Made by a program: the position numbers and the translations under genes. Positions 16,900 through 25,341 of a stretch of DNA of 64,000 bases are shown one piece after another (the first letter of the stretch is position 1; each line of letters starts with the position of its first letter). Under the pieces are notes generated by a model that saw only the letters and a list, made by a program, of their open reading frames with translations, did not search any database and was not told where the DNA came from. The stretch comes from Curtobacterium sp. MCPF17_002 (GTDB lineage: Bacteria; Actinomycetota; Actinomycetes; Actinomycetales; Microbacteriaceae). The stretch covers positions 868,001 to 932,000 of the forward strand of contig NZ_CP126251.1 in the NCBI RefSeq assembly GCF_003234115.2, given 5' to 3'.

Positions 16900-19248
16900 T
16901 CAGGCGGTCTGGTCGCGCCGGACGCGCAGCCAGACGGTGCTCGCGACCGCAGCCGCCGTGCACCCGGCGGCGACGGCCGTCAGGACGACGGGGGAGACGT
17001 GCGTGCCGGCCGCCCCCGAGTAGACGGCGGCGGCGAGTGCCACGGCCACGGCGGCGATCGCTGCGTACCGGCCGCGGGACTGCTCGTGCAGCGACTGCCC
17101 GGCGGAACCCGCGAGCGGCAGCAACGTCGTGACCACGGCACCGAGGCCGCCCACGCAGAGGGTGATGGCGAACTCGGACACGAACGAGCCCCAGAACCCG
17201 GACCCCGGCGTGAGGGAGTGCAGTACCCAGCCGACCGCCGCGACGACGAGCAGGGCGACCGAACGCCAGGTCGCGCTCCTCGCGCCGGCGGCGATCGCTC
17301 GGCCGAGCCGGAGCGACGCGGTGTCGGCGTGCGGACGACCGACCGGTACCAGGACCGCGCCGACGATGACGGCGGGGGAGAGGTCGAAGGAGCGGGTGAC
17401 GCCGCAGGCCACCAGCGCTGCGAGCACCAGCCACGGTGACACCCGGAACCCGATCGTGTCCCGGTCGGCGCCGGCGGCCCAGCGGCTCGACAGCACGATC
17501 GTCGTCGCGAGCACCGCGGCGCCGAGCAGGACGGCGATCGCCAGGCGGACGTAGCGGGCCTCGAGCGAGACGCCCACGCCGAGCACCGTGCACAGGCCGA
17601 CGACCAGGACGGCCACGGTGATGGACGCCCAGGTGGGGAGCAGGTCGTCGGCGCGACGTCGTTCGGCGTGCGGGCGGTTGCGTCCCAGCAGGGCGGAGAA
17701 GGGGTTGCGGAGCCGACCGCGGGCCGCAGCACCGACGAGCGCGAGCGGGCCGGCGATGAGCAGGAGGAACCCGGCGGCGACCGCGGTGGCGACGAGGACG
17801 GTGCGCCACGAGAAGGCGGCTTGGATGGTCGGCACGGTGGTGTCGTACGCGGTGGAGGCGGTCCAGTCACCCGCGGGTCCGGACCATCCGAGGCCGCGCG
17901 GATCGGGCCGGCCGCCGTCACCGGTCCCCGCCCCGGCCGTCCCGCCGCCGTTTCCGCTGCCGCCGCTTCCGCTGCTGGTGCTCCCGGTGGAGCCACCGGT
18001 GCCGCTGCTGCCGGCGCCGCCGTGGGCGCCCGCCGTCCCGTGGCCGCTCCCGCTCGCGCCGGCGGTGGCGGTGCCCGGGCCGCTCGGCGTGCCGCTGCCC
18101 GTCGCGCCGGTCGCCACGCCGGAGGGGGCTGCCGAGGGCTGCCCCACCCGGACCACGACGTCGGCCGAGGACCGCGAGAAGTTGCCGGCCGCGTCCTGCT
18201 GCGTCGCGCTCATCGTCCGCGAGCCGGGCAGCAGGGTCGCCCCGGCCGCCGTGCAGGACCACCGGCCGGATGCCGGGACGTCGACACGGCACACGGGCGC
18301 GCGGTCGACGTAGACGGTCAGCACCGCACGCGGCTCGCCGGTGCCGGACACCGTCGACGCCTGGGTGCGCACCCGGTCGCCAGCACCCGGGGAGGTGATG
18401 CGGGGAGCGGCCGGCGCGGTGCGGTCGAGCGTGATCGTGACTGGTGCCGACGCGGCGCTCCGGAGGTCGGACCGGAAGCCGTTCGCCGTGCTCGCGGTCT
18501 GGGTGGCCGTGACCGCGAGCCGGGCGTCACCGTTGCCGGCCGCCGCGCCGCCGAGGGACACCGTCCACCGGCCGTCCCGACCGACGGTCGCGGTGTGGTC
18601 CGTGGTCGATCCGGACACCGAGAGCGTGACGGTGGACCCGGCGAGACCCGTGCCGCTGACCGGACCGGTGGTCGGGCGGGAGGTCGTCACGGTGGGCGGC
18701 ACGATGACGTCCGAGGCCGGCGCCCGCGACGAGCCGAGGTCCGGCGCCGTGCGGTCGCTGACGGTGAACACCTGCCCGGGTCCGGACCGGACGGGGGCGA
18801 AGCACGACCACGCGCCGGCGTCCTGCACCGTCGCGGAACACCCGCCGGATCCGGTCGACGCCGGACCGGTCACCCGGACCGCGTGCCCGGCCGTGCCTCT
18901 GCCGCTGAACCGGACGGTGCCGCTCGTGATGTCCCCGGGGTCCGCGATCGTCGGCTGCACCGGACGCCCGACGGGCGACGTCGTCGGGTTCCCGGGGCTG
19001 GGGGAGAGCTGGTTCTGCGGAACCGGTGTCGACGTGCCCGAGGGGGACGGGGCGGCGAGCGCCGGGGCGGACGAGGCGGCGGCGCCGGAGGTGACGGAGG
19101 TGGCAGCCGCCGCCGGTGCGGCGACGGCGCCGAGCAGTGCGGCGACGAGGGCGATGACCCCGGCGGCGAGCACGACGAACCGGGTTCGCCGGACGGGGCG
19201 GTCGCCCCCGACCACCGCCTCGTCCACGTACTCCCCGTGCGTGTTCAT
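16900..19248 (-). CDS. Secreted/membrane protein: three Ig-like domains, Gly-rich linker, ~9 membrane helices
   Basis: A 782-residue protein with no recognised function. Residues about 24-45 are a membrane anchor or signal (VVLAAGVIALVAALLGAVAA). A Pro/Ser/Thr linker follows, then three bacterial Ig-like modules with repeated AGAWSC / DGRWTVS / SGRWSC cores. Next is a Gly/Ser/Thr low-complexity stretch (~100 residues), and then about nine hydrophobic segments to the C terminus. Adhesin-like modules fused to a permease-like domain are unusual. Start ATG 19248 has GGAG upstream on the minus strand; the frame also allows 19263. It is divergent from lemA-htpX. Confidence 0.6.
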   Translation of the reverse strand: MNTHGEYVDEAVVGGDRPVRRTRFVVLAAGVIALVAALLGAVAAPAAAATSVTSGAAASSAPALAAPSPSGTSTPVPQNQLSPSPGNPTTSPVGRPVQPTIADPGDITSGTVRFSGRGTAGHAVRVTGPASTGSGGCSATVQDAGAWSCFAPVRSGPGQVFTVSDRTAPDLGSSRAPASDVIVPPTVTTSRPTTGPVSGTGLAGSTVTLSVSGSTTDHTATVGRDGRWTVSLGGAAAGNGDARLAVTATQTASTANGFRSDLRSAASAPVTITLDRTAPAAPRITSPGAGDRVRTQASTVSGTGEPRAVLTVYVDRAPVCRVDVPASGRWSCTAAGATLLPGSRTMSATQQDAAGNFSRSSADVVVRVGQPSAAPSGVATGATGSGTPSGPGTATAGASGSGHGTAGAHGGAGSSGTGGSTGSTSSGSGGSGNGGGTAGAGTGDGGRPDPRGLGWSGPAGDWTASTAYDTTVPTIQAAFSWRTVLVATAVAAGFLLLIAGPLALVGAAARGRLRNPFSALLGRNRPHAERRRADDLLPTWASITVAVLVVGLCTVLGVGVSLEARYVRLAIAVLLGAAVLATTIVLSSRWAAGADRDTIGFRVSPWLVLAALVACGVTRSFDLSPAVIVGAVLVPVGRPHADTASLRLGRAIAAGARSATWRSVALLVVAAVGWVLHSLTPGSGFWGSFVSEFAITLCVGGLGAVVTTLLPLAGSAGQSLHEQSRGRYAAIAAVAVALAAAVYSGAAGTHVSPVVLTAVAAGCTAAAVASTVWLRVRRDQTA

Positions 19249-19408
19249 CCGGCTCCATCCCACGTGATGGAGCCGCCGCGGTCAATACGTCGAACGGATG
19301 ATGTCCGCCGAACGGGCGACACGCCGACGAGGCCGGACGCCCGGTGTGTGCGACTCGGGAATCGGCCGTGAACACCATCGACGGACGGGAGCAGTGGTCG
19401 TGCCTCGG

Positions 19409-19414
19409 TACAAT
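19409..19414 (+). promoter_or_regulatory. -10 element upstream of lemA
   Basis: TACAAT preceded by TCGG, a strong -10 for this genome, about 209 nt before lemA. No clear -35 lies 16-18 nt upstream. The implied long leader contains an 8-bp tandem array. Confidence 0.45.
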
Positions 19415-19486
19415 CAGTCCCGGCCGTTCCGGCTGCCGAACCCGGCCCGTTGCGGCCGGTTCCGGCTGGTTGTGGCCACGAGATCG

Positions 19487-19558
19487 CAGCACCGCAGCAC
19501 CGAAGCACCGAAGCACCGCAGCACCGCAGCACCGAAGCACCGAAGCACCCCAGCACCA
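19487..19558 (+). repeat. Nine-copy 8-bp tandem repeat in the lemA leader
   Basis: Nine consecutive units of (C/A)AGCACC(G/C/A), mostly CAGCACCG and AAGCACCG, 72 bp in total with no gaps. It lies between the presumed lemA promoter and the lemA ribosome binding site in a 374-bp gap that holds no gene. Slippage in this array would change leader length without affecting protein. Confidence 0.9.
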
Positions 19559-19622
19559 GAGAACACAGAACCACCGCGGATCCCGAAGCGCAGGATCCCG
19601 ATGCGCGAAGGAGTACGCCCGC

Positions 19623-20204
19623 ATGGACACCGGACTCATCACGACGCTGATCGTCGTCGGAGTGGTGGTGGTCCTCCTCGTGGTCATCGGGATCTACCTC
19701 TGGGTCACGTACAACGCGCTGGTCACCCTGAAGCTCCGGGTCGACGAGGCGTGGAGCGACATCTCCGTCCAGCTGAAGCGCCGCGCCGACCTCATCCCCA
19801 CGATCGTGGACACGGTCAAGGGCTACGCGACGCACGAGAAGGGCGTCTTCGAGGCCGTCACCAGAGCGCGCTCCGAGACCCTGAGCGCCGGGGACGCGTC
19901 GTCCGCCTCCACTGCAGAGGGGCACATGCAGAAGGCGCTGAAGAGCGTGTTCGCCGTGGCCGAGGGGTACCCGCAGCTGCAGTCCAGCCAGAACTTCCTG
20001 CAGTTGCAGTCCGAGCTCGTCGACACCGAGGACAAGATCCAGTCGGCCCGACGCTTCTACAACGGCGGCGTCCGCGAGCTCAACACGAAGATCCGGGTCT
20101 TCCCGAACTCGTCGTTCGCGAAGAGCCGCGGCTTCTCCGAGGCGTCGTTCTTCGAGACCACTGAGCCCGCCGCGATCGCGGAACCGCCGCGCGTCCAGTT
20201 CTGA
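19623..20204 (+). CDS. lemA: LemA family membrane protein
   Basis: A 193-residue LemA protein: an N-terminal membrane helix (about residues 5-27, TTLIVVGVVVVLLVVIGIYL) followed by a four-helix bundle. The family segments YNALVTLKLRVDEAWSDI, QLKRRADLIP and ARRFYNGGVRELNTKI are present. The molecular role is unclear; it is commonly paired with the HtpX protease, as here, with a 21-nt gap. ATG 19623 has AAGGAG 11 nt upstream. Its leader carries the 8-bp repeat array. Confidence 0.92.
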   Translation: MDTGLITTLIVVGVVVVLLVVIGIYLWVTYNALVTLKLRVDEAWSDISVQLKRRADLIPTIVDTVKGYATHEKGVFEAVTRARSETLSAGDASSASTAEGHMQKALKSVFAVAEGYPQLQSSQNFLQLQSELVDTEDKIQSARRFYNGGVRELNTKIRVFPNSSFAKSRGFSEASFFETTEPAAIAEPPRVQF

Positions 20205-20225
20205 CCCACCCGGCCTCGGCCTGAC

Positions 20226-21128
20226 GTGTACAGCGCGATCGCGCGGAACAAGCGCAACACCGTCCTCATCGTCCTGGTGTTCCTGCTGATCATCGGCGCG
20301 CTCGGGTTCCTCGGCGGGTACCTCGCCGGCAACGTCTCGATCGGTGTCATCGTGCTCGTCGTCGCGATCGGGTACGCCGTCCTGCAGTACTTCCTCGCCG
20401 CACGGCAGGCGACCGCGATCTCCGGTGGCGTCGAGATCGACCGGGCCACGGAGCCGCGGCTCTGGCGCACGGTCGAGAACCTCGCGATCGCCACGGGGAT
20501 GCCCATGCCGCGCGTCTTCGTGATCCAGGACCCGTCGCCGAACGCCTTCGCCACCGGCCGTGACCCCGACCACGCCATCGTCGCCGCCACGACTGGGCTC
20601 CTCGCGATCATGGACGACCAGGAGCTCCAGGGCGTGATGGCGCACGAGCTCGGGCACGTGCGGAACTACGACATCCGGGTCTCGACGATGGTGTTCGGTC
20701 TCGTCGTGGCGGTGGGCCTCATCGCCGACGTCCTGCTCCGGATCTCGATCTTCAGCGGGCTCTCCGGCGGACGCAACCGGAACAACGACAGCGGCGGGGG
20801 CGGCAACCCGATCCTGCTCATCGCCGGCATCGTCGCGGTCGTCGTCGCGCCGATCGCCGCCGCGGGCGTCCAGGCGGCGGTGTCGCGGCAGCGGGAGTAC
20901 CTCGCGGACGCCACGGGCGCGATGACCACGCGGCACCCGGAGGGACTGGCCCGCGCGCTCGAGAAGCTCGGCGCGTACGGGCGGCCGATGCAGACGCAGA
21001 ACTCGTCGATGGCGCACCTCTGGATCGCGGACCCGATGCGTCCCGGCCTGATGGACCGTCTGTTCTCGACGCACCCGCCGCTGCCGGACCGCATCGCGCG
21101 CCTGCGCGGGAGTCTCGACCGCTTCTGA
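20226..21128 (+). CDS. htpX: M48 family zinc metalloprotease HtpX
   Basis: Membrane-bound protease that degrades misfolded membrane proteins. It has 300 residues. Two N-terminal membrane helices are followed by the zinc motif HELGHVRNYDIR (HExxH), two more hydrophobic segments flanking a Gly/Asn-rich loop, and REYLADATGA containing the third zinc ligand Glu. The C terminus has the typical STHPPLPDRIARL. Start GTG 20226 has only a weak ribosome binding site, consistent with coupling to lemA. The downstream gap carries 23-bp tandem repeats and a palindrome. Confidence 0.93.
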   Translation: MYSAIARNKRNTVLIVLVFLLIIGALGFLGGYLAGNVSIGVIVLVVAIGYAVLQYFLAARQATAISGGVEIDRATEPRLWRTVENLAIATGMPMPRVFVIQDPSPNAFATGRDPDHAIVAATTGLLAIMDDQELQGVMAHELGHVRNYDIRVSTMVFGLVVAVGLIADVLLRISIFSGLSGGRNRNNDSGGGGNPILLIAGIVAVVVAPIAAAGVQAAVSRQREYLADATGAMTTRHPEGLARALEKLGAYGRPMQTQNSSMAHLWIADPMRPGLMDRLFSTHPPLPDRIARLRGSLDRF

Positions 21129-21150
21129 CCCGCCGGCGTGGCGCCGGCCC

Positions 21151-21219
21151 GAGACGCGACCGGTGACGGACGGCAGACGCGACCGGTGACGGACGGGAGA
21201 CGCGACCGGTGACGGACGG
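21151..21219. repeat. Three 23-bp tandem repeats
   Basis: Three consecutive 23-bp units, GAGACGCGACCGGTGACGG plus ACGG, at 21151-21173, 21174-21196 and 21197-21219. The middle copy differs at its first base. A fourth partial unit runs into the adjacent palindrome. They fill the gap between convergent htpX and the YcaQ-type gene. Confidence 0.9.
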
Positions 21220-21259
21220 GAGGCGCGGGCCAGGCCCGCCACGTGCCTCCAGGCCGTCA
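21214..21259. terminator. Imperfect palindrome (GGAGGCGCG family) between convergent genes
   Basis: GACGG-GGGAGGCGCGGGCC pairs imperfectly with GGCCCGCCACGTGCCTCC-CCGTC, with a small bulge. Its right arm overlaps the stop codon of the minus-strand gene (TGA at 21257-21259). It is a degenerate member of the dispersed palindrome family. Confidence 0.5.
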
Positions 21260-22516
21260 GACGGCTGGGTCGAGAGCCGCAGTCGCGTCCGCGTCGTCGG
21301 CCGCCTCGTGCGGGAGGAGCGGCACACCGAGTGCCGCAGCGACGGCCGCAGCGGCCGTACCGCGGTCCGTGACCTCGATCCCGTCGAGCCCCTGCCAGGC
21401 GGCCGTCCGCCGAAGCGTCTCGGCCAGCCGGTCGGCGTCGAGCCGTTCGCCCGGCTCCTGCCACGCGGTCCGGACCCGCAGCACCCCGCGCTGCCGATCG
21501 CTCTTGAGGTCGATCCGCCCGACGAGCCGGTCGTCCTGCAGCACCGGCAGGACGTAGTAGCCGAACACCCGCTTCGGGGCGGGCGTGTAGATCTCGATCC
21601 GGTAGTGGAACCCGTACATCCGCTCGGCTCGCCGCCGGAACCACACCACCGGGTCGAAGGGACTGAGGACGGCGTCGGCGGTCAGCCGTCGGGGGACGCG
21701 GGCCTCGGCGTGGAGCCACGCCTGCTCGCCCCACCCCTCGACCTGCACGGGGACGAGTTCCCCGGCGGCCGTCAACTCGGCGATCGCCGCGGCCGTGTCG
21801 TCGGAGCGCAGCCGGAAGTAGTCGGCGACGTCCGCCCGGGTCCCGATGCCGAGTGCACGGGTGGCGTGCCGGACCAGTCGGAGGACCGCCGCCGGGCGTG
21901 CGGGTGCGGTCTCGAGCGTGCCCGCCGGCAGCACCTGCTCGGGCAGGGCGTACACCCGCTCGAAGCCGGAGCGCCCCGCCGTCACGACGTCGCCCCAGCG
22001 GAACATCTGCTCGAGGCCGAGCTTGACGTCGCTCCACCCCCACCACGGTCCACGCCGGACGTTCGACTCGTGCTCCACCGCGCTCGCCGGCATCGGCCCC
22101 TCGGCACGGAGCAGGGCGCGGAGCTCGTGGCGGACGCCCTCGGTCCGGGTGACCGAGTCGATCCGGGTCGGACCGGCGTCGCGCTCCCGCAGGGCGTCCA
22201 TCCGCCACCGGAACAGCGGGAGGTCGTCGCGGTCGATGAAGGCCGCCTCGTGCGCCCAGTACTCGGTCCAGGGACCACGCGCCGTCAGGGTGAGCCGGTC
22301 GAGCGTCGCCTTGTCGTAGGCACCGAGACGGGCGAAGAGCGGGAGGTAGTGACTGCGCTCGAAGACGTTGACCGAGTCGATCTGCAGCAGCCCCAGCCGA
22401 CCGAACGCGGCCTTCAGCGAGCGCGTCGAGACGGCATCGGCAGGCGGCTGCCCGAAGCCCTGGGCGGCCAGGGCGACCCGTCGGGCCTCGGCGGCGGAGA
22501 GCGTGGTCCTGACCAT
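21257..22516 (-). CDS. YcaQ-type winged-helix DNA glycosylase-like protein
   Basis: A 419-residue protein of the HTH_42 (YcaQ/AlkX-AlkZ) family; characterised members are DNA glycosylases that unhook interstrand crosslinks or remove alkylated bases. Family features seen are LGLLQIDSVNVFERSHYLPLFARLG near the N terminus, the EYWAHEAAFI segment, and LSPFDPVVWFRRRAERMYGF followed by VFGYYVLPVL in the C-terminal half. I cannot confirm glycosylase activity; DNA-repair function is inference. ATG 22516 is chosen because residues MVRTTLSAAEARRVAL start the family domain; the open frame upstream is antisense to the next gene. Confidence 0.8.
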   Translation of the reverse strand: MVRTTLSAAEARRVALAAQGFGQPPADAVSTRSLKAAFGRLGLLQIDSVNVFERSHYLPLFARLGAYDKATLDRLTLTARGPWTEYWAHEAAFIDRDDLPLFRWRMDALRERDAGPTRIDSVTRTEGVRHELRALLRAEGPMPASAVEHESNVRRGPWWGWSDVKLGLEQMFRWGDVVTAGRSGFERVYALPEQVLPAGTLETAPARPAAVLRLVRHATRALGIGTRADVADYFRLRSDDTAAAIAELTAAGELVPVQVEGWGEQAWLHAEARVPRRLTADAVLSPFDPVVWFRRRAERMYGFHYRIEIYTPAPKRVFGYYVLPVLQDDRLVGRIDLKSDRQRGVLRVRTAWQEPGERLDADRLAETLRRTAAWQGLDGIEVTDRGTAAAAVAAALGVPLLPHEAADDADATAALDPAV

Positions 22517-22609
22517 GGGATCGACGGTACCGATCGCCGCCGACAGCCGCGTACCCCGGTGTATGCCGTATCTGGTACCTGTCAGGAGGCACATCGATAC
22601 ACTCGCGGC

Positions 22610-23875
22610 ATGGCATGGGGCAGAAAGCAGCAGCCGACGCATCCCGACCCCGTGGTCGAGGAGAGCGTCCCGACGGGTGTGCGCATCGCCGGCGCCTGGT
22701 CGTGGCGGGTGCTCGCCGTCGTCGGTGTGATCGCGGTCTTCATCTGGCTGATGACGATCTTCAGCCAGATCCTCATCCCGTTCCTCGTCGGCATCGTGAT
22801 CTCGGCGTTGCTCGTCCCGATCTCGAACTGGATGCAGCGACACCACGTGCCGAAGTGGGCAGCCATCGTGATCAGCCTGCTCGGCGGTCTCGCGGCCCTC
22901 GGCGGACTCGTCTGGCTCGTCGTCGACCAGATCATCGCGTCGTACCCGTCGCTCCGTGACCGCACGGTGGACCAGTACTCGAACATCAAGGACCTCGTCC
23001 TGAACTCGGGTCTCGGCATCACCCAGGGCGACGTCAACGGCTGGCTCGACGACGGCACGAAGTGGCTGCAGGACAACTCGGCGTCGATCCTCTCCGGGGT
23101 CGCGAGCGCGGGATCCGGCGCCACGCACGTCTTCGAGGCGCTCTTCATCATCCTGTTCACGACGATCTTCCTGCTGGTCGACGGCAAGAACGTCTGGCGC
23201 TGGACGGTCCGGCTCTTCCCGCGGAAGGCCCGCGCGGCGGTCGACGGCGCCGGGGTCGCCGGCTGGATCACGCTGACGAGCTTCATCCGCGTGCAGATCT
23301 TCGTCGCGTTCGTGGACGCGGTCGGCATCGGCCTCGGTGCGTTCATCGTCGGGCTCTTCTTCGGTGGGATGCCGCTGGTGATCCCGATCGCGGCCTTCGT
23401 CTTCCTCGGCGCGTTCATCCCCGTCGTGGGTGCGATCGTCACCGGCTTCCTCGCCGTGTTCGTCGCCCTCATCTTCAACGGCCCGCTGGCCGCCGTCCTC
23501 GTGCTCGGTGTCGTCCTGCTCGTGCAGCAGATCGAGGGGCACATCCTGCAGCCGCTCGTGATGGGCAACGCGGTCAAGGTGCACCCCCTCGCGGTGGTGC
23601 TCGGCGTCACCGCCGCGTCCGGGCTCGCGGGCATCGCCGGTGCGTTCTTCGCCGTACCGCTCATCGCCACCCTGAACGCCATGGTGACGACGATCTCGAC
23701 CGGTCGCTGGCGGGGGCTCGACTCCGACCACGTGCTCGAGGCGACCCCGAAGCACGGCCAGCACGGGCAGCTGCAGTTGATGCGGCGGCGTCGGCACAAG
23801 ATCGGCGACGACGTCCCGGCGCCGGGCACCAAGCCGGAGCCGACCGCGGCCGAGGGCACCGCCAGCACGAACTGA
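22610..23875 (+). CDS. AI-2E family transporter (PerM-like permease)
   Basis: A 421-residue membrane protein of the AI-2E/UPF0118 family, whose members export autoinducer 2 or act as Na+/H+ antiporters; the substrate here is unknown. Two N-terminal hydrophobic pairs, a soluble segment (~110-180) and a C-terminal cluster of membrane helices are visible. The conserved PLVIPIAAFVFLGAFIPVVG and QQIEGHILQPLVMGNAVKVH blocks are present. ATG 22610 lies 12 nt after the first base of TACACT (22598-22603), so the mRNA may be leaderless even though an AGGAGG occurs 21-27 nt upstream. The cytoplasmic tail is basic. Confidence 0.88.
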   Translation: MAWGRKQQPTHPDPVVEESVPTGVRIAGAWSWRVLAVVGVIAVFIWLMTIFSQILIPFLVGIVISALLVPISNWMQRHHVPKWAAIVISLLGGLAALGGLVWLVVDQIIASYPSLRDRTVDQYSNIKDLVLNSGLGITQGDVNGWLDDGTKWLQDNSASILSGVASAGSGATHVFEALFIILFTTIFLLVDGKNVWRWTVRLFPRKARAAVDGAGVAGWITLTSFIRVQIFVAFVDAVGIGLGAFIVGLFFGGMPLVIPIAAFVFLGAFIPVVGAIVTGFLAVFVALIFNGPLAAVLVLGVVLLVQQIEGHILQPLVMGNAVKVHPLAVVLGVTAASGLAGIAGAFFAVPLIATLNAMVTTISTGRWRGLDSDHVLEATPKHGQHGQLQLMRRRRHKIGDDVPAPGTKPEPTAAEGTASTN

Positions 23876-23921
23876 GCGTCACGGGTTCGTCAGGAGCGGC
23901 TGGACCGACGATGATGGGACC

Positions 23922-25166
23922 GTGACCGACTCCACTGCGACGCTGATCCCCACACTCGACGACATCGAGAAGGCGCGCGAGACGATCGCCGGGGTGGCTC
24001 GCGTCACCCCGATGGAGACCTCGCAGTTCCTCGCCGAGGTGCTCGGCTCGCCGGTGCACCTCAAGTGCGAGAACCTGCAGCGGACCGGCGCGTACAAGGT
24101 CCGCGGTGCCTACAACCGGCTCGTCTCGCTGACGCCGGAGCAGCGCGCAGCGGGCGTCGTCGCCGCCAGCGCGGGCAACCACGCGCAGGGGGTCGCCCTG
24201 GCCGCACGTGAGCTCGGCATCCCGGCGACGATCTTCACGCCCGTGGGCGTCGCCCTGCCGAAGCTGCAGGCGACGCGGCACTACGGCGCCGAGGTCGTGC
24301 TCCGTGGCCACTCCGTCGAAGAGGCCCTGAGCGCCGCCAAGGACTTCGCTCACCGCACCGGCGCCGTCTTCATCCCGCCGTTCGACCACCCCGCCGTCAT
24401 CGCGGGGCAGGGCACCCTCGGCCTCGAGATCCTCGACCAGGTCCCCGACGCCGACACCGTGGTCGTGCCGATCGGTGGCGGTGGCGTCATCGCCGGCATC
24501 GCCCTCGCCGTGAAGGGCATGTCCGAGCGCCTCGGCCGCTCGATCCGGGTCGTCGGCGTGCAGGCCGAGAACGCCGCCGCCTACCCGAGCTCGATCGAGG
24601 CCGGCGAGCCCGTCACCGTCACCACGAAGCCGACGATCGCGGACGGCATCGCGGTGGCCCGACCCGGCGACCTCAACTTCCCGATCATCCGCGACCTGGT
24701 GGACCAGATCGTCACGGTGTCCGACGACGACGTCGCCCGTGCGCTGCTGGTGCTGCTCGAGCGCGCCAAGCTCGTCGTCGAGCCGGCCGGGGCCGTCGGC
24801 GTCGCCGCGATCATGTCCGGGGCCGTGCGCGACACCGGCCGCACCGTCGTGCTGCTGAGCGGCGGCAACATCGACCCGCTCATGATGGAGCGCGTCATCA
24901 CCCGCGGTCTCGTCGCCGCGTCGCGCTACATCGGCATCCGGATCATGCTGCCGGACCGCCCCGGACAGCTCGCACGGGTGTCGCAGGTCATCTCCGACGC
25001 CGGCGCGAACGTCGTCGAGGTGCTGCACACGCGGCACGGCCAAGGGCTCGTCATCAACGAGGTCGCCCTCGACCTGTCGATCGAGGCGCGCGGGCCGGAG
25101 CACGCGCAGGAGGTCATCCACCGCCTCCGCGAGGTCGGCTTCCGCCCGGAGCTGCTGGAGCACTAG
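23922..25166 (+). CDS. ilvA: Threonine ammonia-lyase (threonine dehydratase) with ACT domain
   Basis: PLP enzyme that deaminates threonine to 2-oxobutanoate, the first step toward isoleucine or a catabolic reaction. It has 414 residues. PLP lysine lies in LKCENLQRTGAYKVRGAYNR, the substrate loop is ASAGNHAQGVALAA, and the phosphate-binding Gly loop is IGGGGVIAGI. A single C-terminal ACT-like domain begins at about residue 335 (RIMLPDRPGQLARVSQVISD). The single short regulatory domain fits the actinobacterial and catabolic type better than the two-ACT E. coli IlvA. Start GTG 23922. Two strong terminators follow. Confidence 0.92.
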   Translation: MTDSTATLIPTLDDIEKARETIAGVARVTPMETSQFLAEVLGSPVHLKCENLQRTGAYKVRGAYNRLVSLTPEQRAAGVVAASAGNHAQGVALAARELGIPATIFTPVGVALPKLQATRHYGAEVVLRGHSVEEALSAAKDFAHRTGAVFIPPFDHPAVIAGQGTLGLEILDQVPDADTVVVPIGGGGVIAGIALAVKGMSERLGRSIRVVGVQAENAAAYPSSIEAGEPVTVTTKPTIADGIAVARPGDLNFPIIRDLVDQIVTVSDDDVARALLVLLERAKLVVEPAGAVGVAAIMSGAVRDTGRTVVLLSGGNIDPLMMERVITRGLVAASRYIGIRIMLPDRPGQLARVSQVISDAGANVVEVLHTRHGQGLVINEVALDLSIEARGPEHAQEVIHRLREVGFRPELLEH

Positions 25167-25180
25167 ACGGTCTGCAGCAC

Positions 25181-25222
25181 GGCCTGGAGGCGCGTGGCGG
25201 CGCCGCCACGCGCCTCCAGGCC
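25181..25222. terminator. Perfect 42-bp palindrome (CTGGAGGCGCG family)
   Basis: Two exact 21-nt arms, GGCCTGGAGGCGCGTGGCGGC and complement, 14 nt after the ilvA stop. Together with the next hairpin it separates ilvA from convergent greA. Confidence 0.8.
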
Positions 25223-25248
25223 GGTGCGTCCGCACCTGTCCCACCATG

Positions 25249-25299
25249 GTGAGCAGAAATGGTCGGGTCCCGTCTCGGGACCCGACCATTCCTGCTCAC
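25249..25299. terminator. Bidirectional terminator between ilvA and greA
   Basis: Two 23-nt arms with one mismatch (GTGAGCAG, then ATGGTCGGGTCCC) and a 5-nt GTCTC loop. It lies between convergent genes. The outer GTGAGCAGGAAT motif recurs near 27792-27810. Confidence 0.8.
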
Positions 25300-25341
25300 G
25301 AAGCGCGCGTGCGCTCGCGTGAACGCAGGTGCGCGTGCGCG

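Noticed and set aside
19487..19558. CRISPR or integron-like repeat array
   Set aside because: Contiguous 8-bp units without spacers; a simple tandem repeat.
19245..22616. 1123-aa minus-strand frame across lemA, htpX and the YcaQ-type gene
   Set aside because: It is antisense or out of frame to three well-supported genes and has a shadow-type composition.
21257..23797. 846-aa minus-strand protein
   Set aside because: Only 21257-22516 carries the family motifs; the remainder is antisense to the AI-2E permease.
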